A stretch of 64,000 nucleotides of DNA from Tritrichomonas foetus (taxonomy: Eukaryota > Parabasalia > Tritrichomonadida > Tritrichomonadidae). Within the stretch, counting starts at the first letter, position 1. Each line of letters starts with the position of its first letter. The stretch lies in the NCBI GenBank assembly GCA_001839685.1, contig MLAK01000741.1, forward strand, positions 1 through 64,000, read 5' to 3'. Made by a program: the position numbers and the translations under genes. The notes below the pieces were generated by a model, which had not been told where the DNA came from, ran no database searches, and worked only from the letters and a program-made list of their open reading frames with translations. Of this stretch, positions 47,574 through 56,654 are shown in pieces.

Positions 47574-48632
47574 TTAGCTCATAAATGAATGAGGTAAAAA
47601 TTGAGATGTACTCTTTGCCAGTGGCTTAATTGGTGACTGGTTGAACTTTGGTAAAGGAAATAGTGGTTTTGAATTCGATCTTTTTTTCATTTCCGGAAAC
47701 ATTTGGTCATTGCTGACTGCATCCAACTTTGAAGGAAAAGAAAACATTGGTTTGATACCTCTTTGAATCCAGTCATATTTATAATCATAGAACATATTCA
47801 TTTTTGACATTAAGGTTCGAATTTTTTCTCGGTAAAGAGAATAATTCGGCATTTCCCAATTATTTAAACTTTTAATATCATGAATAATATCAATTATTTC
47901 TTCAGGCAAATCTTCACATAGTTCATTGACCGAGATTGTCTTTTTGAGATATAATACAGATTCTCTCTTCATTGATTTATTTGTATTTGATGATGATTTG
48001 GTCGTATCATACTTCCAAGGAAGTTTACCTTTTAAAAAATAAATGATTGTGTAAACTAAACTCTCAAGATCATCTTTTGGATAGATACATTTACCTGTAT
48101 GAGCAGCAATTGAAGCAAATTTTGTTGTTCCTTCAAATCGAGAACTTGCCCCAGTGAAGTTCAATGATTCATTACAGGTGAATTTATGAGAAAGACCAAA
48201 ATCAATCAAATATATTTGATTACTATTCCCAAGGGATCCAATGCAAAAATTATCGGGTTTTACATCACAATGAACGTAACCTTTTGAATGGAGGAGTTGT
48301 AATCTTGAAAATGCTTGATCTGCAAACATTGCTACTGTTTTAAGATGGAATACCTTCTTTTGAGAAATAAAGAGCTCACGCAAATTTTTCCCAAGTAGTT
48401 CCATACCCATGTAGATTTTATTATCTTCAATTTCCACTTCAACTAGTCTGGGGAATCCGGGTGATCCACTTAGAGCATTATAAACTTCAATTTCTCTGAT
48501 CATGTGGGTCATACCAATATCACATTTGGTAATTTTGATTGCTGCTTCATCATGTGTTTTCATATTATATCCATATAAGACATTTCCGAAGGCACCGGAT
48601 CCTAAGGATCTACTTGTTCTGTAGTGAATCAT
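47574..48632 (-). CDS. Casein kinase 1-like protein kinase
   Basis: A 352-residue kinase from the ATG at 48632. The Gly loop is SLGSGAFGNVLYG, with the beta-3 Lys in AAIKITK (about residue 31). The catalytic loop is HCDVKPDNF (Asp near 122) and the DFG motif is LIDFGLS (about 143). PDNF and the absence of an APE motif, together with the overall length, place it in the CK1 group. It has Cys instead of Arg in HRD, so activation-loop phosphorylation is probably not required. KF...GT.KFASI.AH.G...KDDLES is the CK1 signature region. The C-terminal tail (about 300-352) is basic and Ser-rich. CK1 kinases act in many pathways; no specific role can be assigned. Confidence 0.88.
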   Translation of the reverse strand: MIHYRTSRSLGSGAFGNVLYGYNMKTHDEAAIKITKCDIGMTHMIREIEVYNALSGSPGFPRLVEVEIEDNKIYMGMELLGKNLRELFISQKKVFHLKTVAMFADQAFSRLQLLHSKGYVHCDVKPDNFCIGSLGNSNQIYLIDFGLSHKFTCNESLNFTGASSRFEGTTKFASIAAHTGKCIYPKDDLESLVYTIIYFLKGKLPWKYDTTKSSSNTNKSMKRESVLYLKKTISVNELCEDLPEEIIDIIHDIKSLNNWEMPNYSLYREKIRTLMSKMNMFYDYKYDWIQRGIKPMFSFPSKLDAVSNDQMFPEMKKRSNSKPLFPLPKFNQSPIKPLAKSTSQFLPHSFMS

Positions 48633-49684
48633 CTAAAAGGAATAATGTAAGTTTTTATTTTTCTGACCATTGAAACAATATTCAAAATATAAAATAAGCG
48701 ATCTATTCTAAGGACGTATGAAATTGTTTACGTTATTTATATTTTTCTATAATAATAGAAATTATCGGTGTGTTTTTGCAACAACATCTATCTCTTATTC
48801 CGGCATCAATATATTTACTCCAGATTATTATTTAATCAAATAGTTTAGAGTTTGTATATTAATGTATTTTAGGTTATTATTCTTATATCACATAATGAGA
48901 TATATTTAATCTAATTATTCGTCTGTTTTTATAAATTTGAAAGTGTTTATCCATTATTTTTTAAATATATTTTTGTGTTAATATTTTTCTAAAGATATTT
49001 TTGCTCTATGATAAATAACTTGTTCCTCATTACAAAGAAAAATAGCGACATAGAAGCCTACAAAGGAAAAATTTCGTAATAAATCCGAAAAAAAGTTAAT
49101 TTTGTATGTTAATTTTTATATCTGTATAGAGTGTTTCTTTTCATTTATTACTACATTTTGGACAAAAACTTAGTACATGATGCAAAATATTTTTTTGAAT
49201 TAATTTCGTGGATACTCAGAAAAAAATTCTCACAATACCTTTCGTAATCACTCAAAAATTCAAACTATATCAAAACCTATTTGTCCCCTCAAAAATTCAA
49301 GAAATATAGTTTTATTCTTTTAAACATATGAATTGTTTCTGAGTATTTCTCCATTATTTCTTTCAATAAAGATATCTCCTCAGATTGAAAGATTTTGAAT
49401 TAATAATGATGCTTCACATCATATTATTAATTCGAAAATAAATTGTGTTTTTCTCAGAAAACATTCCAAATCTTTTTTTCAAACTTGAAAGATAGAAAAA
49501 AAGATCAAACAATGACGTTAACAAATGATAAAAACATTATTATCAATTACTTGTAAAATAAATGCATTCGCATATATATCTAGATAAGATTATATTATAT
49601 TACAAATTATGATGATAATAACATTTATTTACATAATGAAGAAAAAGCGAAAAATGTGAACTGAAAAAAATTATCAACAAAGAA
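48633..49684. other. Intergenic region between two same-strand signalling genes
   Basis: About 1.05 kb between the start of the CK1-like gene and the stop of the PPP phosphatase gene. Very AT-rich, with no recognised gene. Confidence 0.5.
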
Positions 49685-50950
49685 TCAATACCATGATTTG
49701 CATCGTCTGTGTGATGGAGGTCGTATAAGTGCTGGTGCATTATTTTCTTGAAAAAGTCTTGGTGCATTGTTTTCTTGATAAGGCCTTGGTGTAAGTATTG
49801 GTAATTTTTCACCAGTTAATTTTGGCATCAGTCTGTAAGAAGAAGTTTCTTCAACTCTGTGTGTGCATGGCTTTATTCTATCGCTTACAATTGGTAGAGA
49901 AGTAATTGGTGGAACAATTTTATGTGAAGAAGCAATTCCAGCACCTTTTGTGAGTCTTCTAGATGAAGATGCTCCGTCACGCGGTGGTGAAATTTTCTGT
50001 CCAAAAGTAACATCACTTCTATGTAAATATTCAAGCGGTGGAAACTTTTTAATATCATATTTTCCTTCTCCTTTTATATCTAAAACAGCAGCCTGGTTAT
50101 TAATTAAACCACAATAATTTGATGCTGAAAAAACTGTCATTAAATGTCCATCAAAATGCATTTCTATTCCATCATTGACACATTCATGTCCGCGCACAAC
50201 CAATTCAATGTTACAATTTTTGATGAATTCATCTATGGCCTTTTTTCCAAATAGAAAACCTGTTCCGCGTGATGATGGTGCATACTCTTCTACTTCTTCG
50301 CTTGGGTCGCTCCACAGGATTGCGTTGATGACATCACTATGCCCGTATTCACAGAGTGGCCTCAAAATAGTTTTAATGCAATTGAGGGAATCAAACCCCG
50401 GTCCAATTCCGCCGTGCACGCATAATATTTTATTATCTATTCTCGCGGCGAGCGGCATGTAACTAAAAGCGTTTATACAGGCATTGTAAACTGACGGCTC
50501 CTCATAAATATCAATAACTTCAGAAAAAAAGCCGCACTGCTGAGATAAGCAATTGAACTCATGATTTCCGCGAATAATGTAAACGTGCTCAGGATATACA
50601 ACCTTCATGAGGAAGATTAGAATAACTGTTTCTGTCGAGAATTCGCCACGATCAACAAGATCGCCGAGGAAAATGTATTTTCGAAATGGTGGCATTCCAC
50701 ATTTGAAAAGGATTCTGAATAAGTCGAGGATATGGCCATGTATGTCGCCAACAATTAAACAAGGCGAGCGTAATTCAAGCATGGACAGTTCTTTCTGGAA
50801 AATATCTCGAACTTGTTTGCATAATTTAACGACTTGATCGACAGGAATTTTGGGAATGTTTAGGCGGATTTCTTGCGAGGCGACTTGCTCAACGTTTGAG
50901 CCAATTGCTGGCATGAAAGAATCCAGCAGTGGTTTGAAAGAGTTCATCAT
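49685..50950 (-). CDS. PPP-family (PP1-like) Ser/Thr phosphatase with repeat-containing tail
   Basis: Predicted 422 residues from the ATG at 50950 (a second ATG follows directly; the open frame upstream reaches only a TTG). The catalytic domain covers about 30-315 with all metal-site motifs: GDIHGH (D69, H71), GDLVDRG (D97), RGNHE and the LCVHGG His, plus FSASNYCG near the end. GDIHGH instead of GDVHGQ and the SQQCGFFSEVIDIY segment mark it as a divergent PP1-type member, a group expanded in trichomonads. The C-terminal 100 residues are Pro/Ser/Arg-rich and contain the near-repeat QENNAP twice. It may be opposed by the neighbouring CK1-like kinase (inference from proximity only). Confidence 0.92.
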   Translation of the reverse strand: MMNSFKPLLDSFMPAIGSNVEQVASQEIRLNIPKIPVDQVVKLCKQVRDIFQKELSMLELRSPCLIVGDIHGHILDLFRILFKCGMPPFRKYIFLGDLVDRGEFSTETVILIFLMKVVYPEHVYIIRGNHEFNCLSQQCGFFSEVIDIYEEPSVYNACINAFSYMPLAARIDNKILCVHGGIGPGFDSLNCIKTILRPLCEYGHSDVINAILWSDPSEEVEEYAPSSRGTGFLFGKKAIDEFIKNCNIELVVRGHECVNDGIEMHFDGHLMTVFSASNYCGLINNQAAVLDIKGEGKYDIKKFPPLEYLHRSDVTFGQKISPPRDGASSSRRLTKGAGIASSHKIVPPITSLPIVSDRIKPCTHRVEETSSYRLMPKLTGEKLPILTPRPYQENNAPRLFQENNAPALIRPPSHRRCKSWY

Positions 50951-51793
50951 TTTTCGTGATTTTGGAATGAATGGAAGATTTTTTTTTTTAGCTTTTAATA
51001 TATAATCTATTGAAATTTGAATAGAACAGAAAATGATTTTCTGAATTTTCAAAGTTATGGGTAACTTTTGAATGGTGATAATGGTTAATCCTGATTGAAA
51101 ACAAATTGAATTGATAATATAACAGACGTTTAAAATAATTGATTACACGCAAAAAGTCACACGTTTTCATTATGTAAATGTTAACACATTTTTCAATATA
51201 ATTGAACAAATAACAACTGAAACAGTCTTTTGCGGATTTTAAAATTTTTTATCGATCCAATGGCGATTTTTTGTATACGATATTATTTTCATTTATTAAA
51301 ATAACATGAATTAGCATTGTAATAATGATGAGACTATGTAAATGTTAAAAGAAGTAAATGACGATATGAAATTAATCTTGAGCTTTTACGTTTACATTAT
51401 TCTTTGATTTTTATCTGAAAAGTTTCATTATTCTGATACCTTGCCAATATTCTACTTCAAAAAACATAGTGCATTCTGATTTTCGTACAATAATTGACAA
51501 TCTTCTTTTCTTTTCTTTTATTGTACTAAATTAGATAATCTCATACCGTAGAATAGTATTTAATTTAAGGATATAGTAATTTTAGCAAATTTATGGTTCG
51601 AATTGTTGCTCATCATGAATAAATCATTAATAACGTCTTTTATCATCTGTAATCTTTTTAAAATTTGCAGAAAAAGTGACTCCTTTTCAAATAAACAAGC
51701 AAACAAACAGCAAAAATGAAAATAATAATAAAAAAAAAATCATTGAAAAGTTTTCTTTCAATTCGATATTCACCAATTTATATAAAATTCCTT
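50951..51793. other. Intergenic region upstream of the phosphatase gene
   Basis: 843 bp, AT-rich; nothing recognised. A GGTTCGAATT near 51594 recalls a tRNA T-loop but has no matching cloverleaf. Confidence 0.5.
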
Positions 51794-52699
51794 TCAATTT
51801 TTCTCCAATGCTGCTGAAACAAGATCTAATGCTGCTGATGTGAATTTCGATGCAATTATTTCTTCTGCTGATTCCTTCGTTGTTTCACTCTCAAAAGAAT
51901 AGACAATTTTTTCATCAACAGAATCATCAATGGGCGGAGGTCTTGTCTTTCTCGGTGGTACACCTTCCATGTCACTGTCGCAGTCATATTGTTCATCATC
52001 TGGATCATCCTTCGGATAGTCATCTGCCTCAATATCTCTTCCAAGCTGATCTCGTTTCACTTCTCTTCTCATCTGATAAGCATAACCAATATAAAAATCG
52101 TCAATGGTGAATTTTGGACCGTTTGCTCCCTCATATATTTCTTTTATTTTATCAAAGGTTTGATTAGCTCCATTATTAATCGATAATCCAGAAATCAAAA
52201 TCTTTCTTTTCGCAAATTCTATCACGAGTGGTCCAAGTAAAGGTGCTTGGTCTTCATGATTTTCAAAACCGCAGTAAATTTTACCATGCGCAGGTGCATC
52301 AGCAATAATAATTGACAATCGTGAACCATTTCTCCAAGAAATTTTTTTGAGTGCAATATCAAATGCACCAACCCAATCTTCTGGTTCATCACCACCACCT
52401 TTTGGTTCTTGTGATGACAGAAATTTGATGATTTCATTAATGTCAGAATGTAAATCAATAAAATTGTGTTCATCATTAGGTGAGTCAATTGGATCACGAA
52501 AACAAATAGCACCAAATTGAAAATCTAGTTCAGGATGTCCATTTTTCAATTTTGCTGCCATTGAAGCTGCTCGATCATGTGCGGCAGATAATGTAAATCC
52601 CATTGAGCCCGTCGCATCTATGATAAAAAGTACATCCATTAGCTTCTCATCAAAAGGTTCACTATTTAATTGTTCGAGTTTTGATGAATCAACTGTCAT
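51794..52699 (-). CDS. von Willebrand factor A domain protein (VwkA-like vWA, no kinase)
   Basis: Predicted 301 residues from the ATG at 52699 (the frame runs 33 bp further to a TTG). The vWA domain covers about 18-205: MIDAS motif DATGSM at 28-33, GGGDEPEDW (about 105-113) and ADAPAHG (about 135-141) carrying the other metal-site acidic residues. GGGD.PED and DAP.HG are typical of the vWA domains found in alpha-kinases such as Dictyostelium VwkA, but no alpha-kinase domain follows. Residues 205-301 are acidic with a Pro-rich MEGVPPRKTRPPP stretch, then a helical C terminus. It is intracellular, since no leader is seen. A metal-dependent protein-binding role is inferred. Confidence 0.85.
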   Translation of the reverse strand: MTVDSSKLEQLNSEPFDEKLMDVLFIIDATGSMGFTLSAAHDRAASMAAKLKNGHPELDFQFGAICFRDPIDSPNDEHNFIDLHSDINEIIKFLSSQEPKGGGDEPEDWVGAFDIALKKISWRNGSRLSIIIADAPAHGKIYCGFENHEDQAPLLGPLVIEFAKRKILISGLSINNGANQTFDKIKEIYEGANGPKFTIDDFYIGYAYQMRREVKRDQLGRDIEADDYPKDDPDDEQYDCDSDMEGVPPRKTRPPPIDDSVDEKIVYSFESETTKESAEEIIASKFTSAALDLVSAALEKN

Positions 52700-53369
52700 C
52701 ACGTCCAAAAAAAAAAATGGTAAATATGACAATCAATTTTCAATACATGTATCAAAAATTTGAATTATCTCTTAATTTTTTGTGAAATATTGAAATATTT
52801 CTGTTTATTTTAATCGTTATCAATCAGAAATTTTGTCCAATTTCTTTCTTGATTTTTATAATTTGCGCGATCAGAGCTAATTCCAACTGATTTAAATAAT
52901 TCTATTATCTAAAAAATAATTCCTGAGATCATTAAAAAAAGTGATTTATATTATACAACATGAATATTCATTCATTAATCAAATTAATCATTGAGTATTA
53001 AACATGACATGTGATATCAAAATAAATGTCTTATTAGTCATACCCATATTTCTCACATTCAACTCATAATTTAACATTCAAAATACAATTAAAATGAAAA
53101 GTGGCTTTTCTTACACCCAAGTGATAATTAACGTCAATATATTCTTTTTATACATTAATTCATATCTCCATCTTTACTTTTCGAATATTGGTTCCCAAAA
53201 TTATTAGATTCCTACATTTGATCCTATCTTACATCTTACTGCTAAAACGATGATTTCACACACTAATTAATATTCATTAGATGTATTGAACAAATATTTG
53301 ACTTCAACTTTTTCATAACCTATTCAATTTTTTGAAAAATAAACATACAAGGTCTCACGAACAAGATTT
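52700..53369. other. Intergenic region, no intact gene
   Basis: 670 bp, AT-rich, upstream of the vWA gene on the minus strand. Nothing recognised. Confidence 0.5.
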
Positions 53370-53563
53370 CTAAATTTTGGAAGGCTCTGGTCGAAATAGA
53401 GATGTATATTTCTTATCTCTCTGCATTGCAAATTCTGCATAAAACCGATTACTACCAAGTTTGGCGAATTCTAAAGAATTTCTGGTGTAACTTTTGGTTG
53501 TAATAAACAAAAATATTTTTTTGACCATTCAAATTGGTTGGAGCTTTCATTGTGAAAGGTCAT
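53370..53563 (-). pseudogene. Small frameshifted coding relic, family unknown
   Basis: Two minus-strand ATGs (53563 and 53550) open short frames of about 30 codons. A third frame, open to a TAG at 53370-53372, reads SLEFAKLGSNRFYAEFAMQR and on to PEPSKI with protein-like composition. No single frame covers all of it, so it is a decayed or frameshifted small gene, or one with a sequencing error. No family recognised. Confidence 0.4.
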
Positions 53564-53700
53564 CAAAAATATTTCCGATAAAAAAGAAGTTTATGATAAC
53601 AATTTTTTTAAAGTAAAGTTTCATTTAATAAATACAAACAAATTTTGAAGCGATAATTCTTCTCAACCACTCGCTTCAATGATGAAAAATAAAAATTATA

Positions 53701-54081
53701 TCAAATATCCTTCTTACTCAAATCAGGCTCACTGAGGGAAACTAGAATGCTGAATTTTCCTTTTCTGGACTTCTTGAAGCGGCGGATCAAAATAACAGCA
53801 AGAAAAACGATCAATGAGACACCAACGACGGATGAAGCAACAATTGCTGCGATGACTCCAGCAGTAAGTTTGTTTTTAGGTTTATCACCCGTTTGTTTGG
53901 TTGGATAAGGCGACATTGTTGGAGGCCAAGCGAGAGGATTTGTTGGCCAGGTTTGGCTGGGCGGGCGTGGAGTTGGCCATGGTTGGGTATTAGTCGGGGT
54001 TGTTGGTTGCGGTTTGGTATGATCGTCCCATGTAAAGGAAAGTGAGTTGGGAGGAAAGAAGAAGAAGAAGGTGATTATCAT
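53701..54081 (-). CDS. Small single-pass membrane protein with Pro/Thr-rich stalk
   Basis: Predicted 126 residues from the ATG at 54081 (a TTG precedes it). Residues 1-18 (MIITFFFFFPPNSLSFTW) look like a signal peptide. Residues about 20-70 are rich in Pro, Thr and Trp (TNTQPWPTPRPP type), like a surface stalk with possible O-glycosylation. One transmembrane helix follows (about 75-99, AGVIAAIVASSVVGVSLIVF) and then a basic stop-transfer RRFKKSRKGK. The cytoplasmic tail of about 20 residues contains SILVSLSEPDL. Stalk, helix and short basic tail resemble the ends of trichomonad surface proteins, including BspA-like ones, but no ectodomain is present. It could be a truncated surface protein or a genuine mini-protein. 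Confidence 0.6.
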   Translation of the reverse strand: MIITFFFFFPPNSLSFTWDDHTKPQPTTPTNTQPWPTPRPPSQTWPTNPLAWPPTMSPYPTKQTGDKPKNKLTAGVIAAIVASSVVGVSLIVFLAVILIRRFKKSRKGKFSILVSLSEPDLSKKDI

Positions 54082-54386
54082 CAATGATTATATATTGACC
54101 TTTGAATCGTCAAATTCCCTGTATCGGAGTCTATCAAACTTTATTCAATATATTCTACGTGATAATTGAAAAAATTCTATCCAACATCATCTTATCATTT
54201 CACTCTATCAGAATCGTTTTATTCGTCTTTGTTTATTCGAATTTGATGTTTCTTTTAGAAAACAATATCATCACAATGCGACAAGAAGTTTTCTATATTG
54301 ATCAAGAGAAAGAGGAAATAACAACAAATAAGATATTGAAAATTCAATCATTATATAATATTTACAAAACAAGACATAATCCATAA
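54082..54386. other. Short intergenic region
   Basis: 305 bp between two minus-strand genes. A plus-strand frame without an early ATG is present but looks like chance. Confidence 0.5.
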
Positions 54387-56024
54387 TTATGGATTTAAAC
54401 GCGCCTGAACTTGGATAATTTGATCATATAAATTTTCAAACTCTGAGTTAATACTACTAATGGTAATTTTCTCAGGAACTATTTTATCTTCTCTCTCAAC
54501 TTGTTTCCAAGATCTCAACATAGAAATTGTATGTTTTGCTACTTCAATTGGATCCATTGAATGATGAAAGCCGAGTCCCTGACGTAATCTTGAGTATTCT
54601 GCCATTGTTGATTTATACAAATTATACCTCTGTTTTTGACTATTTGAATCATCTTTAATTTTTTCATATTCCTTCTCAGAAAGTTGGATTGAAGCCATTA
54701 ATTTTTGATTTTCTTCTGAAAGTTGATATATTTTGTCATTATTTACTCGAATCTTTGAACGAATTAAGCTGTTTTCTTTACGCATCTCTTCAATTTGACG
54801 TGTTCGTTCTTCAACAGTTTCTTCTAGTTGCTTAATCGACTCATTAAGAGATTCAAGTTGTTCTTCATCAGTTTTTTCTGGAGTTTTTCCATCATTTTTC
54901 ATTAAAGACTTTTTAGCCTGTTCCATTTGTTGAATTTTGGCTGAAATTATTCTAATATTTTCGGTATTTTCTTGTTGTTTCTTTGAATATTCATTTACTT
55001 CTTGTTTTTTCTGTTGATAATTTGATAGGATTGTATCTTTTTGTTGTTGAATTATTTCTATTTGTTCTTTAATTTGGGAGACTTGAATTTCAAGTTCACT
55101 TTTTTGTTGTGAAATTGATTCTAATTCGGAATTGGCTAATTTTTGAACAGTCTGAAGCTCGTTTTCAGCTTCTTCAAGGGCAGAAATTAAAGGTTGTTCA
55201 TCTAGCAATAACTGTCTTCTTTCTGTTTTTAACCTGCTTAATTTTATTGCTAATTTTTCTTTCTTTCTTCTTTGTTTTTCTTGATCTTGGGAGAATTTGG
55301 AACGTGTTGATTCAATTTGATTTTTACGATTTTGAATGATTTCGGTCAAATTTTCTCGAGTTTTCACTTCATTCTCAACATAGGCTCTCAATTTAATGAC
55401 GGTTGGAGTTAATTCATCAATTCCTTTTTGATAGATTTGAATTTGGTTTTGTTTCATTTGAATATTTTCTTGAAGTTCTTTCAAAGTTCCTTCTGATTCA
55501 TTTTCCGACTTTTTCAGCTTTTTTTCTTTCTCCCGAATTTCGTCATTTAATTTTGAAATGATTTTCTTTTTTTCAGCGATTTTCTGGTTTAATAGTTTGA
55601 ATTGTTTTGCTTTTTTCAGTGTTTTTTCTAAAAAGGGGCCAATTGAATTTAAGCTTTTGATATTGGCGCCAGAAAGCTGATTGAAATCCTTCAGAAATCC
55701 GTCTATTTCGACCTTCATTTCATCTACTTTTCTTGGATCGACCGGGTTTTTTGATCTTTCGAGATTCAAATTATTTCGCAATGTAAAATTGATTTTCAGC
55801 TGTTCGTTAAAAATATCGAAAAAAGAACTTAGCATTTGAAAGCATGGATCTGTGTGGGAATCTTCGGCGTTTTCTGCGAGAAATTCTGAGATTTGTGATA
55901 TTTGTTGAAAAATCGAAGACTGGATTTCGTTCAATTCTGTCGCATTATTTTTTATAGTCGATCCAATTTTAGTTTTGCTCATGCTCGGGGCGAAACTAAT
56001 GGAAGGGGACGAACTGTGACTCAT
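54387..56024 (-). CDS. Long coiled-coil protein, function unknown
   Basis: A 545-residue protein from the ATG at 56024. Residues 1-30 are Ser-rich. Residues 30-140 are helical with hydrophobic stretches (FQMLSSFFDIFNEQLKIN). Residues about 140-475 form an almost unbroken coiled coil rich in Glu, Gln, Lys and Ile. A short C-terminal segment (about 475-545) contains YSRLRQGLGFHHSMDPIEVAKHTI, which may be a small conserved domain. There is no leader, membrane span or enzyme motif. It is likely structural, in the cytoskeleton, basal body or spindle (inference). The long central coil and compact ends are reminiscent of kinetochore or centrosome proteins, without a firm match. Confidence 0.72.
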   Translation of the reverse strand: MSHSSSPSISFAPSMSKTKIGSTIKNNATELNEIQSSIFQQISQISEFLAENAEDSHTDPCFQMLSSFFDIFNEQLKINFTLRNNLNLERSKNPVDPRKVDEMKVEIDGFLKDFNQLSGANIKSLNSIGPFLEKTLKKAKQFKLLNQKIAEKKKIISKLNDEIREKEKKLKKSENESEGTLKELQENIQMKQNQIQIYQKGIDELTPTVIKLRAYVENEVKTRENLTEIIQNRKNQIESTRSKFSQDQEKQRRKKEKLAIKLSRLKTERRQLLLDEQPLISALEEAENELQTVQKLANSELESISQQKSELEIQVSQIKEQIEIIQQQKDTILSNYQQKKQEVNEYSKKQQENTENIRIISAKIQQMEQAKKSLMKNDGKTPEKTDEEQLESLNESIKQLEETVEERTRQIEEMRKENSLIRSKIRVNNDKIYQLSEENQKLMASIQLSEKEYEKIKDDSNSQKQRYNLYKSTMAEYSRLRQGLGFHHSMDPIEVAKHTISMLRSWKQVEREDKIVPEKITISSINSEFENLYDQIIQVQARLNP

Positions 56025-56654
56025 TTTGTTTATAGAGTTCGAAACTTTTTGTGAAAAGACGTTAAAATCTACTTAACGGCCTCCTTTTTCATTCTGGTCA
56101 TTAAAGATCAGATTTGATGTGAATTCTTTCGAAATTGATTAAACCTTTCATCATGAAATTGTAGAAGAGATTTCTTTCAACAAATTGAGAATCATTCAAT
56201 TAAAATATTATGAAAAAAGTTTCTGGAATTAAAAATGAGCAGAATTTCCGAAATTGAATTGTGACCTTTCTGCTTTGAAAAAATTGAAGCTAGATGTGAA
56301 GCTGTTAGGTGTATAGTTCTTGAATTCATCATTCCTATAAGAAACAACCAAAATATTTAAATCCAACAACAAGCCTTTGAATTTGCTTCAATCATACAAA
56401 ATCAAGCTTCAAGCTGCATAATAATAACTCCAACAAAAATAACAACAATAAAAATAACAACAACATTACACATTGTTGGTGCAGGTATCATCCATGCGAA
56501 GGAAATCTACAATGTGTCCTTGCAAAATTCAATTGATACATATGGAGCATTTCTTATTTGAAGCATAAAGGCTTTTATCAAGCATTTGTATTTATCCAAG
56601 AGAGTCAATCTTAGGGGATTAGACAACGGAAATATTTAATATTTCGAAAATAAT
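56025..56654. other. Intergenic region between two minus-strand genes
   Basis: 630 bp; includes an AACAACAA(T/A)-rich simple stretch (about 56430-56465). No gene recognised. Confidence 0.5.

Noticed and set aside
51590..51605. tRNA-like T-loop GGTTCGAATT (and a GATTCGAATC near 35347)
   Set aside because: No matching acceptor, D or anticodon arms could be found around either site.
54102..54386. Plus-strand frame of 94 codons between two minus-strand genes
   Set aside because: It begins at a TTG, its first ATG is far inside, and the composition is that of random AT-rich sequence.
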